Assembly (NCBI GenBank): GCA_964640665.1 | Contig: CAZXHT010000003.1 | Coordinates: forward strand, 106,941 to 170,940 | Reading direction: 5' to 3' | Length of the DNA stretch: 64,000 nt | Origin: DATKYQ01 sp964640665 | Lineage (GTDB): Bacteria > Myxococcota > B64-G9 | Shown here: in pieces, positions 9,391 through 19,324 of the stretch | How the letters are laid out: each line of letters starts with the position of its first letter | Numbering within the stretch: position 1 is the first letter of the stretch | Notes under the pieces: model-generated | Databases searched by the model: none | What the model was told of the DNA's origin: nothing | Seen by the model: the letters and a program-made list of their open reading frames with translations, nothing else | Made by a program: the position numbers and the translations under genes

Positions 9391-10467
9391 ATGAGATTGA
9401 GTCTGCTGCTCATCGTCACACTCCTCGCGTCATCCGGCTGCGAAGACGGTTCAAAACACGGGGCGCTAACCTTGCGTCCGATTATCGATTCCCACGTGCA
9501 TATCGTGCCGACCGAGGCATGCATCAAACGGGCCTTGAAAATCTTCAAAGCCTCAGGCATCACCCGCTTCTGCGCCAAGAGCGCCGGTTTTTACCCGGGC
9601 GCACGCTTCAGGGCGACCGTGGCCATGGCCAAAAATCTCGGGCCGCGCTTTGCCTTCTTGGCAAATGTCGACTGGCGCGGCATCGACGATCCCGCCTGGC
9701 CTCAACGCGAGGCGCGACGTCTTTCCAAAGAGGTCGAGTTGGGCGCGCGCGGCTTCAAGGTTTTCAAGAACCTGGGCCTGGGCGTGCGCACATCCGACGG
9801 CAAGCTGCTGGCCATCGACGACGCGCGGCTCGATCCACTGATGAAGCGCGCGGCCGATTTAGGCGTTATAGTCGCCATGCACACGGCCGATCCCCGGACC
9901 TTCTTCGATCCGCCGACACCCGATAACGAGCGCTACATGGAGCTTCTGTTCGCGCCGTCCTGGAGCTTCTACGGCAAGGACTATCCCTCGCGCGACGAAC
10001 TGTTCGCCGCCCGCGAGCGGCTAATAGCCCACCATCCCGATACGACCTTTCTGCTGATACACCTGGCCAACAATCCCGAGGATCTGACATACGTCGATCG
10101 CCTGCTGGATACGCATCCCAACGTCTATGTGGATACATCGGCGCGCCTCGGCGAGATAGGCCGCCACCCGGCCGAACAAACCAGGAAGTTCTTCATCAAG
10201 CACCAGGATCGCATCCTGTTCGGCTCGGACATCATTATCGACCCGGGCGGCCTGCAACTTGGCTCGCTCTCGATCTGGCCCGACGACGACGGCGACGCCG
10301 CCCACTTCTATGCTGTCCACCGGGAGTACTTCGAGACGGATCACCGCCAGATCGACCACCCCACTCCGATCCAAGGCGACTGGAAGGTTGATGCAATAAA
10401 CCTGCCCGCAGATGTACTGGAAAAATTCTACGTCAAGAACGCCGAGAAACTAATCTGGGGGAAATAA
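9391..10467 (+). CDS. Amidohydrolase-family lipoprotein
   Basis: The ATG at 9391 gives a lipoprotein signal ending LLASSGC (Cys17); upstream in-frame ATGs precede no signal sequence. The mature part resembles Amidohydro_2 metal-dependent hydrolases: the N-terminal metal motif DSHVHI, a barrel with FKVFKNLGLG (a lysine-rich strand), AMHTAD and LIHLANNPED as likely metal His strands, and FGSDIIIDP as the catalytic Asp. About 358 residues in total, of normal length for the family. A lipid-anchored, periplasm- or surface-facing amidohydrolase is somewhat unusual. The substrate is unknown. GAGGAA lies about 20 bases upstream of the ATG, further than normal, so the start rests on the signal peptide. 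Confidence 0.8.
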   Translation: MRLSLLLIVTLLASSGCEDGSKHGALTLRPIIDSHVHIVPTEACIKRALKIFKASGITRFCAKSAGFYPGARFRATVAMAKNLGPRFAFLANVDWRGIDDPAWPQREARRLSKEVELGARGFKVFKNLGLGVRTSDGKLLAIDDARLDPLMKRAADLGVIVAMHTADPRTFFDPPTPDNERYMELLFAPSWSFYGKDYPSRDELFAARERLIAHHPDTTFLLIHLANNPEDLTYVDRLLDTHPNVYVDTSARLGEIGRHPAEQTRKFFIKHQDRILFGSDIIIDPGGLQLGSLSIWPDDDGDAAHFYAVHREYFETDHRQIDHPTPIQGDWKVDAINLPADVLEKFYVKNAEKLIWGK

Positions 10468-10499
10468 GCCGAAGGACCGGCCGATGATATCACCTGCTA

Positions 10500-11675
10500 T
10501 CATGACAGGCTGAATAAAAACCCGGTTAGCTTGCCCAACTCCGCCACCGGCAGTACCTCTACTTGAGGCGCCAGCGGAAACGCTTCATTGGCCGGGCAGA
10601 TGATGAAGGCTTGGCGGCATCCCAGGTCGGACATGGACTGCCTGAAGCCCTTCCCGATGGAAGGTGACTTGGTAAGTTTTATCTCTATACCAACCGGTTC
10701 GCTGCCCGGCCGAACCAGTACCAGGTCCATCTCCGCGCCCGCACCCGTCCGATAGAAGTATGCCTGCCAGGCCGGGGGCAGGATAGCCAGTATTTGTTCG
10801 ATCACCCAGCCCTCGAAAGATGCTCCCGCGTGTGGCGTTCCAATCAGCACGTCCTCGTTCGGTATGCGTAGCAGCGCATGCAACAGACCGCTATCGCGCA
10901 TGTAGACCTTCGAAGATTTTACAAGCCTCTTCTTGATATTCGGATGGTAGGGTTGTAACTGCCTGGCGATGAACGTGTCCTGGAGCAGGTCGAGATAGCG
11001 CTTTACAGTGGGGGCTGATACGCCCAGGCTTGCTCCGATCTTGCTTGAGTTCAAAAGCTGTCCGTGAGAGTGGGCCACCATCTCCCAGAACCTGCGCAGC
11101 AGACTGGCGGGTAGCGTCAGACCGAGTCCGGGAATGTCCCTCTCCAGGTAGGTAGAGATGAATGCTTCGCGCCAGCGCAGGCTCTGCCCGTCGCTGCGAG
11201 CGAGAAAGCTCGGAGGGTAGCCGCCGCGGCACCAGAGCCTGCCGGACAGAGCCGGGTCAATCTCATCTGCCGTAAAAGGAGAAAGTTCGTGGTATACTAT
11301 GCGGCCGGCGAGGCTCTCCGACGACTGCCGAACGAGTTGAGGCGAGGCCGATCCGAGGATCAGGAATCGCCCCGCCTGGCCGGGTTGCTCGTCCACCATT
11401 ACCCGCACGGAGGGGAAGAGTTCCGGCCGGCGCTGGATTTCGTCGATTACTATCAGCCGGTCTTTGAACCTTTCGAGAAAGAGTTCCGCATCGCCCAACT
11501 TGGCAAGATCTGAAGAACGTTCCAGGTCGAGGTAGAGGATATCGTCCTTGCTCCTTCTTTTGGTGATAGTCCTGGCCAGGGTGGTTTTACCGCTCTGCCT
11601 TGAGCCGACAAGGCCCACCACCGGAAAGTTCTCAAGCGAACGCTCCACGATTGCTTGTAATCTCCGATCAATCAT
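10500..11675 (-). CDS. AAA ATPase with DUF4143 domain
   Basis: The 391-residue protein has a Walker A motif GSRQSGKTTL near residue 24 and a Walker B motif LIVIDEIQRRPELF near residue 74. A C-terminal DUF4143 region with a winged-helix segment and a PD-(D/E)xK-like strand pattern follows (AEMDLVLV ... GIEIKLT). This is a very common, often mobile bacterial and archaeal family with no settled function. It stands alone here, with no recognisable partner. An origin by horizontal transfer is possible, but base composition does not differ visibly. Confidence 0.9.
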   Translation of the reverse strand: MIDRRLQAIVERSLENFPVVGLVGSRQSGKTTLARTITKRRSKDDILYLDLERSSDLAKLGDAELFLERFKDRLIVIDEIQRRPELFPSVRVMVDEQPGQAGRFLILGSASPQLVRQSSESLAGRIVYHELSPFTADEIDPALSGRLWCRGGYPPSFLARSDGQSLRWREAFISTYLERDIPGLGLTLPASLLRRFWEMVAHSHGQLLNSSKIGASLGVSAPTVKRYLDLLQDTFIARQLQPYHPNIKKRLVKSSKVYMRDSGLLHALLRIPNEDVLIGTPHAGASFEGWVIEQILAILPPAWQAYFYRTGAGAEMDLVLVRPGSEPVGIEIKLTKSPSIGKGFRQSMSDLGCRQAFIICPANEAFPLAPQVEVLPVAELGKLTGFLFSLS

Positions 11676-11816
11676 GCTTGTAATTATAACTGCAGATATT
11701 CAATTTGCAAGGATGAAATAGCAAGTTGGGCGGATCACGACCCCTACGGCTCGGGTCGCGTCAGGTGCGTGCGAGCAGCTTTCCCTGGCAGGCTTCCAAG
11801 TGCCGGTGTCTAACCC

Positions 11817-12152
11817 CTAACCAGGGGTCCCCTTGATTCCCTGTTTTGTTTTTTTGTCTGCCGGCTTCTTGGGCGCCGGCACCACGGCAGGAGACTTTGC
11901 GTCCTGCGCAGTCTCTCGTATCTCGACAGCCGTGTTAGAGGGAAACCTGGTGAGCATATCCTGGCGAAGATTGATCACCGCCGTCATGATCTGCGCGGAT
12001 CGGCCCTTGATACGCTCGTTTGTCTCGTCGAATCGGGAACTAATGGCCACCGAGAAGAACCACATACCCACTCCCGCGGCCAACACTAAAACGACTATCA
12101 GCAGCACCAACCAAATATCCGTTCCTCTTTTTACCTTGCCTTCTTCAGCCAT
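11817..12152 (-). CDS. Small single-pass membrane protein
   Basis: A good ribosome site (GGGAGGA, about seven bases upstream) supports this 111-residue ORF. One transmembrane helix (about 14-36, WLVLLIVVLVLAAGVGMWFF) is followed by a charged, probably coiled-coil segment and a Lys/Pro-rich tail. It lies 29 bases downstream of the giant subtilase gene and is probably co-transcribed with it. I recognise no family. Confidence 0.6.
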   Translation of the reverse strand: MAEEGKVKRGTDIWLVLLIVVLVLAAGVGMWFFSVAISSRFDETNERIKGRSAQIMTAVINLRQDMLTRFPSNTAVEIRETAQDAKSPAVVPAPKKPADKKTKQGIKGTPG

Positions 12153-12181
12153 AACGATATTCCTCCCAAGTTATCCTGCTT

Positions 12182-15100
12182 TTACTTCCTGCGTTTGATG
12201 GCCAGCACCAAGCCGAGTAGCCCAAACCACAAGGCCGACATGTTGCGTTGTTTGTCGGTGGCGCAGCCGCAGCCGCCGCCTTCCGTCTGGCCGTTGTCTT
12301 GGCAGCCCTCGTCGGTGGCGCCGTCGCAGTCGTTGTCGATGCCGTCCTCGCAGACATCCTCGGCCCCCGGGTGTACCGTCGCCGAGGCGTCGTTGCAGTC
12401 ATCGCCGCAGGGCACGGTGGCGTAACCGTCACCGTCCGTGTCGGTGCAGACGCAGCTTCCGCCCGAGCACTCTTGGCCCTGATGACAAGCCCGGCCGCAG
12501 GCGCCGCAGTTGTTGTCGTCCGTGTTGATATCGGTCTCGCAGCCATCCGCTTGATCGAGGTTGCAATCTGCGTAGGGCGCGCTGCAGGCTCCCATCTCGC
12601 AGGAACCCTGGACGCAACTTGCACCTGCGTTGGCGAAGGCGCAGGCCGTGCCGCAGGCACCACAGTTGTCGAGCGCAACCAGCAGGTCGACCTCGCAGCC
12701 GTCGGCAGCATCGGAGTTACAATCGCCAAAATCCGTGTCGCAGCTGTCCACTGCGCAGGCTCCCGACACGCAAGCCGGTGAAGCATTGGCCGGTTCGCAG
12801 ACGTTCTGGCAGGCACCGCAGTTTGTTTCGTCTTCGTCGGTGTTCACTTCGCAACCGTCGTCGTTTGCGTTGTTACAATTTTCGAAGCCCGCGTCACAGG
12901 TGTCGATGACACAGAATCCGTCCAGACAGTTGGCTCCGGCATTCGCCAGGTTGCAGGCGTAACCGCACATCCCGCAGTTTCCGGCATCTCCCATCAGATC
13001 GACCTCGCAGCCGTCGGCGCCCGAACTGTTGCAATCACCGAAGCCGAAGTCGCAATCGCTCATGACGCAGTTTCCCGCCTGGCATTCTCCCTGGCCGTTG
13101 GAATAATCGCAGGCCGTGCCGCAGGCGCCGCAATTGGCCGGATCGTTGCTCAGAACCGTCTCGCAACCATTGAAACCGTCCCCGTCGCAGTCGCCGAAGC
13201 CGGCAACGCAGGTCGAAATCACGCACTGGTTGTCCACACAGGCAACGTCTGCGGCATACGGAACGTCGCAGCTTCGGCCGCAGGCTCCGCAGTTGTCGTA
13301 GTCGGCGCTGACGTCGGCCTCGCAACCGTTCGCCATGATGCCGTCGCAGTCGTCGTAGCCTAGATCACACGAGGCAATCCCGCAGGTCGAGTTCTCGCAA
13401 CCCGACGTGGCGTGTAAATAGGAGTCACAGATTTGATGGCAGGCACCGCAGTTGTTCGCGTCGCTGGTCGTGTCGGTCTCACAGCCGTCGACCGGGTCTC
13501 CGTTGCAATCGTCCCATGCGCCCTGGCAAGCGCCGACGGCGCAGACGCCGCCGATGCACAGGGCGCCTGCGTGATCGAACTCGCAGACCATGCCGCAGGC
13601 GCTGCAGTTTTCGGGATCGCCGCTAAGATCGGCCTCGCAGCCGTCTTCGCCCAAACCGTTGCAGTCGGCAAAGCCTACATCACACGAGGTAACTACGCAC
13701 TCGCCATCGACACAGATTCCAACACCGTCCGCAAAAACACACACATGGCCGCAGGCCCCGCAGTTTTGCGGATCGGCACTGACATCGAACTCGCAGCCGT
13801 TTAGGGCATCACCGTCGCAGTTGTCCCAACCGTCATCGCAAGCCGTAGCACAGGCCGAGTACATGTCGATGTCAAAGCCGTAATCGTTGAAAATATAATC
13901 CGACACCAGGTTTACCTTGATGGTGTCGCCCGTCGCCCATGGGCTCCAGAAGGCTCCCTGATCGCCGGTATAGGATGCAAGCTGGTTGTTCTGACCGTCG
14001 AGGATGTAGACGTAATCCCAACCGCTCTCGGTCACCATGTCTGTAAAATGCACCCGGATCTTCATGGCGCCCGGAGCACTGACCACGAAGGTCTCGTCGT
14101 AGTTGTCGGGATAAGGATGCGGCGTCGAGATCTGCGCGGCAACCGTGCTACAGTCGCCCATGCCGATGCCGCACTGGCCGGCCTGGCAAACCATCATCGA
14201 GACGTGGTCGAGGTCGCACACGGTATTGCAGTCACCGCAATGGGCCACATCGCTGTCGGTGTCGGTCTCGCAACCGTCGCTATCGTCGGCGTTGCAGTCG
14301 TCGAAGCCCGAGTCGCAGGAGCCCATCTCGCAAGTTCCGGCGTTACAGGCAGCGGTCGCGTTGTCATACTCGCATACAATGCCGCAGTCGCTGCAGTTCT
14401 GTATATCGGTGCTCAGATCGACCTCGCAACCGTCCGCGCCCTCTCCGTTGCAGTCGGCGAAGCCGGCATCGCAGGAGCCGACGACGCAGACGCCGTCGCT
14501 GCAGCTTCCCGTGCCGTTGGCGAAAACGCACACGATGCCGCAGGCCCCGCAGTTGTCGATGTCTGAACTGACATCGAACTCACAACCGTTGGTATCGATC
14601 CCGTCACAGTCGTCCCAGCCACGCTCGCAAGTTTCAATCCGGCAAACAGCCTGGTTGCACGAAGCGCTGTCGACGTGAGCCAGGTCGCAGGCGTTGTCGC
14701 AGGCGCCGCAGTTGTTGGGATCGGTGCTGGTCGAGGTCTCGCAACCATCTGCCTCGCTCGAGTTGCAGTCTTCGAAACCCTGGCTGCACTCGCCCATCTG
14801 GCATACACCGGCATTGCACTCCCCGGCGGCGTGGCTGTAGTGACAGATGACTCCGCAGGCGCTGCAATTCCAGGGGTCGCTGGCCAACTCGGCCTCGCAG
14901 CCGTCGAGCGGGTTGTTGTTGCAGTCGGCCCAACCGGCCTGGCAGTCGATGCTCTCGATACAGATGCTGTTTGCGCACTGGCTGATGGTGTGCGCGCCGC
15001 CGCAGGTCAGGCCGCAGCCTCCACAGTTGTCGACGTCAGAGCTGGTGTCGGCCTCGCAGCCGTTTTGCGGATCGGCGTCACAGTTCGAATATCCGGCGCT

Positions 15101-17935
15101 GCATCCGTTTTCGCACGAGCTCACGGAATCAATGACGAAGCCGTCGCGGGTCACGCTGCCGTCTGAATGGAATACGATCTGGACAGTGTCACCCATGATC
15201 GGTTCCGAGTAAAAATCGCCTAACGTGCCGCACAGCTTGGCCATCTGGTTACCCTGGCCATCCAGCAAGAGCACGTAGTCCCAGCTGCAATCCGAGTTCT
15301 GCTCTACATCGAAACTTGCGAAGTGAACAGAGAGCTGAACCGCCCCGGGTTGCGAAATCACCCAGGAGTCGTCGTAGTTGTTCGAGTACGGATGCGGCGT
15401 CTCGACCACGGGCTGTAAGGCAATGTCCGTACAGGCTCCCATTGGAATGCAGACACCGTCGACACATGCGTGGCTGTCTGCATGCGGCAAGGCGCAGACG
15501 TTGCCACAGGCACCGCAGTTTTGCAGATCCGAGCTGACGTCGAACTCACAGCCATCTGCCAGGATGCCATTGCAATCGCCAAAGCCCGCGTCGCACTCGC
15601 CGATGGCGCACTGGCCGGCGGCGCAGCCCGCGCTCGCGTTGGGATATGGGCCGCAGCCGAGACCGCAGGTGCCGCAGTTTTGCGGATCGGCCTGCAGGTC
15701 GGCCTCGCAGCCGGTTACCTCATCGTTGTCGCAATCGGTCCAGCCGGAGTCGCAGGCTACGAACTGACACAGACCGGCGTTACAGCTCGCGCTGGCGTGG
15801 GCATAGGCGCATGTGTGACCGCACCAGCCGCAGTTGCCCAGATCGCCGGTGGTGTCTGTTTCGCAACCGCCCGGACCGGTGGCCGGATCGTCGTCGCAGT
15901 CGCCCAGGCCGACGGGGCACTTGCCGGCGTCGCACCAGCGCACCTCGTCTATTGTGAAGCCCTGGCGTTCTACGCTGCCGTCACTTGTCAGATGCACCTT
16001 GATGGTGTTGCCGTCGACCAGCATCGAAGTAAAGGGGCCTATGTTACCATCGTAGATAGCCCATTGCTGGTCGTCGCCGTCGAGGATCTCGACGTAGTCG
16101 TAGCCGGACTCGGTGTCGAATTGAGAGAAGTGCACCGCCATGACCACTGCGCCTGGCTGGGTGATTGTCCAGCTCTGGTCCGTGTTCGACAGGTAGGGGT
16201 GCTGACTCTCGACCAGCGGACTCTGGGCCGTGAAGTTGAGCGCGTTGATCTTGGCCCGATCGGGCTCGGAATCGAGCGTGCCGTCGCTGACGGTCAAGAC
16301 AGCCTGATATTCGCCGCAGATGTCTGCGGTGAAGGCCGGCGTGGCCGAGGTCGAATCGTCAAGCGAGGCCGAACTGTTGGTCGGCGGATAGAACTCCCAG
16401 GCAAAGGTGATCGCATCCTGGTTGGGGTCGAACGAGGAGGAGCCGTCGAGTTGCACCGAGCCTCCCGACTGGACGGTGCGGTCGCCGCCGGCCAGCGCCA
16501 CGGGAGGCAGGGGCACGCCGCTGATGGCCTGCAGCACGCGGAAGGCGTTTACCCGGCCACCGGTGACCGTCTGGCCCTCGAGATCGGGGATTGGATCGAT
16601 GGTGGAGAAGAGGAACTGCCGGACCTCCTGCTTGGTCAGATCGGGCCTGATCGAAAGCATCAGGGCTACAACGCCCGAGACGTGCGGCGCGGCCATCGAG
16701 GTGCCCGACTTCAGCTCGTAGCCGTGATTTGGCCAGACGGTCGAGAGGACGTCTTCGCCGGGCGCGCCGACGTCCACCGTCGTCGGCCCGTAGTTGCTGA
16801 AGTAGGCGATGTTGTCGGTGTGATTGGTGGCCGCCACGGCGATAATGTTGTCGTAGGGCCACTCGGACGGCCAGTGGTTGTAGCCGGGATCGTCGTCGTT
16901 GTGGGTATCGTTGCCCGCCGCCGCCACCAGGAAGACATCATGCTGGTCGGCGTAGACGACTGCGTCCTCGAGTGTCTGGCTATAGGTCTGCACCGTCCAC
17001 CAGCTGCAGCTCATCAGGTCGGCGCCGTTGTCGACGGCGTAGTGGATGGCCTCGGCCGCGTCGATGCAATAGGTGTCGTAATCCTGCTGGCCGATGATAC
17101 GCAGCGGCATGATGGTCACGCGCCAGTTGACACCGGCGACTCCCAGGGCGTTGTTGCCCGAGGCGCCGATGATGCCCGAGCAGTGCGTGCCGTGGCCGTA
17201 GTCGTCCATGGGGTCATTGATCTCGTTCTCGAAATCCCAGCCGCGCACGTCGTCTGTAAAACCGTTGTTGTCGTCGTCGACGCCGTTGCCCGGAACCTCG
17301 TCCTCGTTGGTCCACATGTTATCGGCCAGGTCCGGATGAGTATAGTCGACGCCGGTGTCGAGCACGGCGACGATGACGTTGTAAGAACCGATCGAGATGT
17401 CCCAGGCCTCCTGGGCGTCGATGTCGGCATCGGTCGTACCGCCCGTCTGTCCGGTGTTGTTCATACCCCAGCACTCGGGATAGCGCGGATCGTTTGGCGT
17501 ATTCTCGAACTGTAATCTGTAGTTTGGCTCGGCGTACTCGACGCGTGGATCGGAATTCAGGCGCGTGACCGCCTGCTCGACGGTCTCGCGCGATATGATG
17601 CGCATGCGATCGACCGCCAGGTTGTGCCGCGCCCGCACCCGCTCGAGCCCCAGCTCGGTGGCGACGCCGTCCACCCGTGCAGCATCGAAAGCGGGCTTGA
17701 ACTTCATCAGGACGACGCCGGGCTCGTAAGGCAGCACCCGCCCATCATCCTTGGGACGAACCACCAGGTTACGTTCCATAGGTGCCCGGTGAGAGCGCCG
17801 CGGGGCCGACTGATCCTGCACTAATGCGGACGTCCGACCGCTGACATCGACATCGTTGCCGTTGCAACCTCCAAAAACCAGGCCGACTGTCAAGGCCGCG
17901 CACAACCATAGTTTTTCTACTCGATCCACAGGCAT
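12182..17935 (-). CDS. Giant surface subtilase with CUB-like modules, 18 Cys-rich repeats and MYXO-CTERM-like tail
   Basis: The 1917-residue protein starts behind AAGGAGA. A signal peptide ends near VFGGC (possible lipobox). An inhibitor-type prodomain (about 60-155) and a complete S8 peptidase domain follow, with catalytic Asp in AVLDTGVDYTHPD, His in YGHGTHCSG and Ser in SGTSMAAPHVSG. A PKD-like domain comes next (VALAGGDRTVQSGG). Three CUB-like modules share the starts HPYLSN, HPYSNN and HPYPDN and the pattern WDYV-LDGQ. Between and after them are 18 repeats of about 52 residues (GCExD...NCGxCGxxC...), then one MopE-like calcium motif (DNDCDGATDEG). The tail GGGCGC, hydrophobic helix, KRRK resembles MYXO-CTERM sorting signals. 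It is probably a secreted, surface-anchored protease. The Cys repeats should form many disulphides. Confidence 0.92.
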   Translation of the reverse strand: MPVDRVEKLWLCAALTVGLVFGGCNGNDVDVSGRTSALVQDQSAPRRSHRAPMERNLVVRPKDDGRVLPYEPGVVLMKFKPAFDAARVDGVATELGLERVRARHNLAVDRMRIISRETVEQAVTRLNSDPRVEYAEPNYRLQFENTPNDPRYPECWGMNNTGQTGGTTDADIDAQEAWDISIGSYNVIVAVLDTGVDYTHPDLADNMWTNEDEVPGNGVDDDNNGFTDDVRGWDFENEINDPMDDYGHGTHCSGIIGASGNNALGVAGVNWRVTIMPLRIIGQQDYDTYCIDAAEAIHYAVDNGADLMSCSWWTVQTYSQTLEDAVVYADQHDVFLVAAAGNDTHNDDDPGYNHWPSEWPYDNIIAVAATNHTDNIAYFSNYGPTTVDVGAPGEDVLSTVWPNHGYELKSGTSMAAPHVSGVVALMLSIRPDLTKQEVRQFLFSTIDPIPDLEGQTVTGGRVNAFRVLQAISGVPLPPVALAGGDRTVQSGGSVQLDGSSSFDPNQDAITFAWEFYPPTNSSASLDDSTSATPAFTADICGEYQAVLTVSDGTLDSEPDRAKINALNFTAQSPLVESQHPYLSNTDQSWTITQPGAVVMAVHFSQFDTESGYDYVEILDGDDQQWAIYDGNIGPFTSMLVDGNTIKVHLTSDGSVERQGFTIDEVRWCDAGKCPVGLGDCDDDPATGPGGCETDTTGDLGNCGWCGHTCAYAHASASCNAGLCQFVACDSGWTDCDNDEVTGCEADLQADPQNCGTCGLGCGPYPNASAGCAAGQCAIGECDAGFGDCNGILADGCEFDVSSDLQNCGACGNVCALPHADSHACVDGVCIPMGACTDIALQPVVETPHPYSNNYDDSWVISQPGAVQLSVHFASFDVEQNSDCSWDYVLLLDGQGNQMAKLCGTLGDFYSEPIMGDTVQIVFHSDGSVTRDGFVIDSVSSCENGCSAGYSNCDADPQNGCEADTSSDVDNCGGCGLTCGGAHTISQCANSICIESIDCQAGWADCNNNPLDGCEAELASDPWNCSACGVICHYSHAAGECNAGVCQMGECSQGFEDCNSSEADGCETSTSTDPNNCGACDNACDLAHVDSASCNQAVCRIETCERGWDDCDGIDTNGCEFDVSSDIDNCGACGIVCVFANGTGSCSDGVCVVGSCDAGFADCNGEGADGCEVDLSTDIQNCSDCGIVCEYDNATAACNAGTCEMGSCDSGFDDCNADDSDGCETDTDSDVAHCGDCNTVCDLDHVSMMVCQAGQCGIGMGDCSTVAAQISTPHPYPDNYDETFVVSAPGAMKIRVHFTDMVTESGWDYVYILDGQNNQLASYTGDQGAFWSPWATGDTIKVNLVSDYIFNDYGFDIDMYSACATACDDGWDNCDGDALNGCEFDVSADPQNCGACGHVCVFADGVGICVDGECVVTSCDVGFADCNGLGEDGCEADLSGDPENCSACGMVCEFDHAGALCIGGVCAVGACQGAWDDCNGDPVDGCETDTTSDANNCGACHQICDSYLHATSGCENSTCGIASCDLGYDDCDGIMANGCEADVSADYDNCGACGRSCDVPYAADVACVDNQCVISTCVAGFGDCDGDGFNGCETVLSNDPANCGACGTACDYSNGQGECQAGNCVMSDCDFGFGDCNSSGADGCEVDLMGDAGNCGMCGYACNLANAGANCLDGFCVIDTCDAGFENCNNANDDGCEVNTDEDETNCGACQNVCEPANASPACVSGACAVDSCDTDFGDCNSDAADGCEVDLLVALDNCGACGTACAFANAGASCVQGSCEMGACSAPYADCNLDQADGCETDINTDDNNCGACGRACHQGQECSGGSCVCTDTDGDGYATVPCGDDCNDASATVHPGAEDVCEDGIDNDCDGATDEGCQDNGQTEGGGCGCATDKQRNMSALWFGLLGLVLAIKRRK
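12440..15885 (-). repeat. Coding tandem repeat, 18 copies of about 156 bp
   Basis: Each unit encodes about 52 residues with the pattern GCExD-(7)-NCGxCGxxC-(9)-C-(5)-C-(3)-C-(5)-DC. Copies are diverged at DNA level. The array is interrupted twice by CUB-like modules (around 15.1-15.4 kb and 13.8-14.1 kb). This is a protein repeat, not a CRISPR. Confidence 0.85.
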
Positions 17936-17992
17936 GAGATCTCTCCTTTTCTCTTTCTTCTCAAGCTATCCGGGTACGATATGAGACTACAA

Positions 17993-18021
17993 TGTATACC
18001 CTCAGCCAGCCGCTGAGGCAA
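17993..18021 (-). promoter_or_regulatory. Sigma-70-like promoter for the subtilase gene
   Basis: On the minus strand TTGCCT and TATACA are separated by 17 bases. The distance from the -10 to the ATG at 17935 is about 57 bases. It lies in the 141-bp divergent spacer shared with the carboxypeptidase-regulatory-repeat gene. Confidence 0.45.
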
Positions 18022-18076
18022 CCACTTTTTGCTCTGTGGGATGGCCATCGGGGCGTCGATATGGTAAAAATGGAAA

Positions 18077-19324
18077 ATGCGCCGAACCGCCATAGTGCTG
18101 CTGTCTATCGTCGTCCTGGCGGCCCCGGGATCGCTGGCCGGCAGCCTGTCCGGACAGGTCACTCGCTCTGACACAGGCGCCACCGTGGCCGGGGCCCTTG
18201 TCGCGGTGCGCGGCACCGGCCTGCTGGCCATCAGTGATGCGGGCGGCAACTACTCTCTGCCCGCGGTGCCCGACGGTTCATACGGCTTGACCTGCGCGTC
18301 ACCGGGATTGCGCGGATCGGCGACCGGCACGACCTGGGTCGGCGATGATGCCACGCACGACTTCGTGCTGAACCCTCCCGAGGAAAGCGGCGTGATCCAG
18401 GGCGTCGCCTCATGCTCCGGCACAGCCTGCCAGGGAGTGCTCCTGTCCGCCCGCCAGGGCAGCCGGACATTGGGGTTGACCATCTCGCAGGCAGGGGGAA
18501 GTTTCACGCTGGTAGGTCTTGCCGCCGACGACTATGACTTGCGCGGAGAGAAATACGCCTTCCTGCCCAAGACGGTCGCGCTGACGCTGCCCCCTCCGGC
18601 CACCGACGGCGGCAGCACTCTCGTTGAGCAGAACATCGACCTGGCCGCAGGCGGCTCCTACACCTTAAGCGGAGTGGTGGCCCTGTCTGACAATCCCCTC
18701 GATCGCAGCGGCTCGACGATACGCTGTAACGGGCAGGATCCGGCGCTTACGAGCAACACGAATACCGGGGGCTCCTACACGCTCTCAGGAGTTCCGGCCG
18801 GGCCGCTTTCGTTCACGGCCTTCAGGGCGGGCTATCGCTCGGCGACCCGAATCGACGTCCAGATGACCGCCGACCTCTCACTCGATTTCGTGCTCGAAAA
18901 AGACGACAACGGGACAACAAATCCAACTTACCGGCTCTCAGGCACGGTCAGTCTGAGCATGCCGGACGGCGGCACGCCGCCCTCGGCAGCCGGCTCGCAC
19001 GTCAGCATCTGGGAAAACTTTGGACAATTCCGCCGCCAGACCATGACCGACGATCAGGGCGCCTTCAGCATCGGCGGCATCCCCGCCGGCAACTATCAGG
19101 CCGGCGCCGGCAGGGAGGGCTTCCTGACCAGTGTCGCCGACGAGTTCGACATCCAGGCCGACCGCAATATGGACTTCAGACTGGATCTGGATCCCGACTA
19201 CGACTGGGGCCCGGGGGTCGCCGGCCCCGGGACGGGATGCGGTTGCGCCTCGACCGGCGGCGGTGGTTTGCTGGGGCTGGTGTTGTTGCTCTTTTTGTCG
19301 GGCTTAAAAAGATGGATGCGCTGA
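18077..19324 (+). CDS. Surface protein with carboxypeptidase-regulatory-like repeats and MYXO-CTERM-like tail
   Basis: The 415-residue product has a signal peptide (MRRTAIVLLSIVVLAAPGSLAG). It has about four beta-sandwich repeats of the carboxypeptidase-regulatory type, each with a GxYxLxGVPAG-like turn (for example GGSYTLSGVPAG, GAFSIGGIPAGNY). The C-terminus is GTGCGCAS, a leucine-rich helix and KRWMR, a surface-sorting tail like that of the neighbouring divergent subtilase. The role is probably adhesive or structural. Its last 13 bases overlap the start of the inositol monophosphatase gene. Confidence 0.8.
   Translation: MRRTAIVLLSIVVLAAPGSLAGSLSGQVTRSDTGATVAGALVAVRGTGLLAISDAGGNYSLPAVPDGSYGLTCASPGLRGSATGTTWVGDDATHDFVLNPPEESGVIQGVASCSGTACQGVLLSARQGSRTLGLTISQAGGSFTLVGLAADDYDLRGEKYAFLPKTVALTLPPPATDGGSTLVEQNIDLAAGGSYTLSGVVALSDNPLDRSGSTIRCNGQDPALTSNTNTGGSYTLSGVPAGPLSFTAFRAGYRSATRIDVQMTADLSLDFVLEKDDNGTTNPTYRLSGTVSLSMPDGGTPPSAAGSHVSIWENFGQFRRQTMTDDQGAFSIGGIPAGNYQAGAGREGFLTSVADEFDIQADRNMDFRLDLDPDYDWGPGVAGPGTGCGCASTGGGGLLGLVLLLFLSGLKRWMR

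Noticed and set aside
10500..11675. AAA/DUF4143 gene as a defence or toxin-antitoxin component
   Set aside because: No partner gene or defence neighbour is present; such solitary genes are common and of unknown function.
11747..11816. Short inverted repeats downstream of the small membrane protein as a terminator
   Set aside because: Stems are only about six pairs, one includes the stop codon, and no T-run follows.
12440..15885. Regular repeats with GCCGCAG and CCGCAGTT motifs, spaced about 156 bp, resembling an array
   Set aside because: They encode Cys repeats in the open frame of the subtilase, unit lengths and sequences vary as protein repeats do, and there are no unique spacers.
15470..17515. 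Long plus-strand open frame of 681 codons
   Set aside because: It lies antisense to the subtilase catalytic domain, has no ribosome site and reads as low-complexity Val/Ala/Asp/Gly. It is a by-product of GC-rich codon use.
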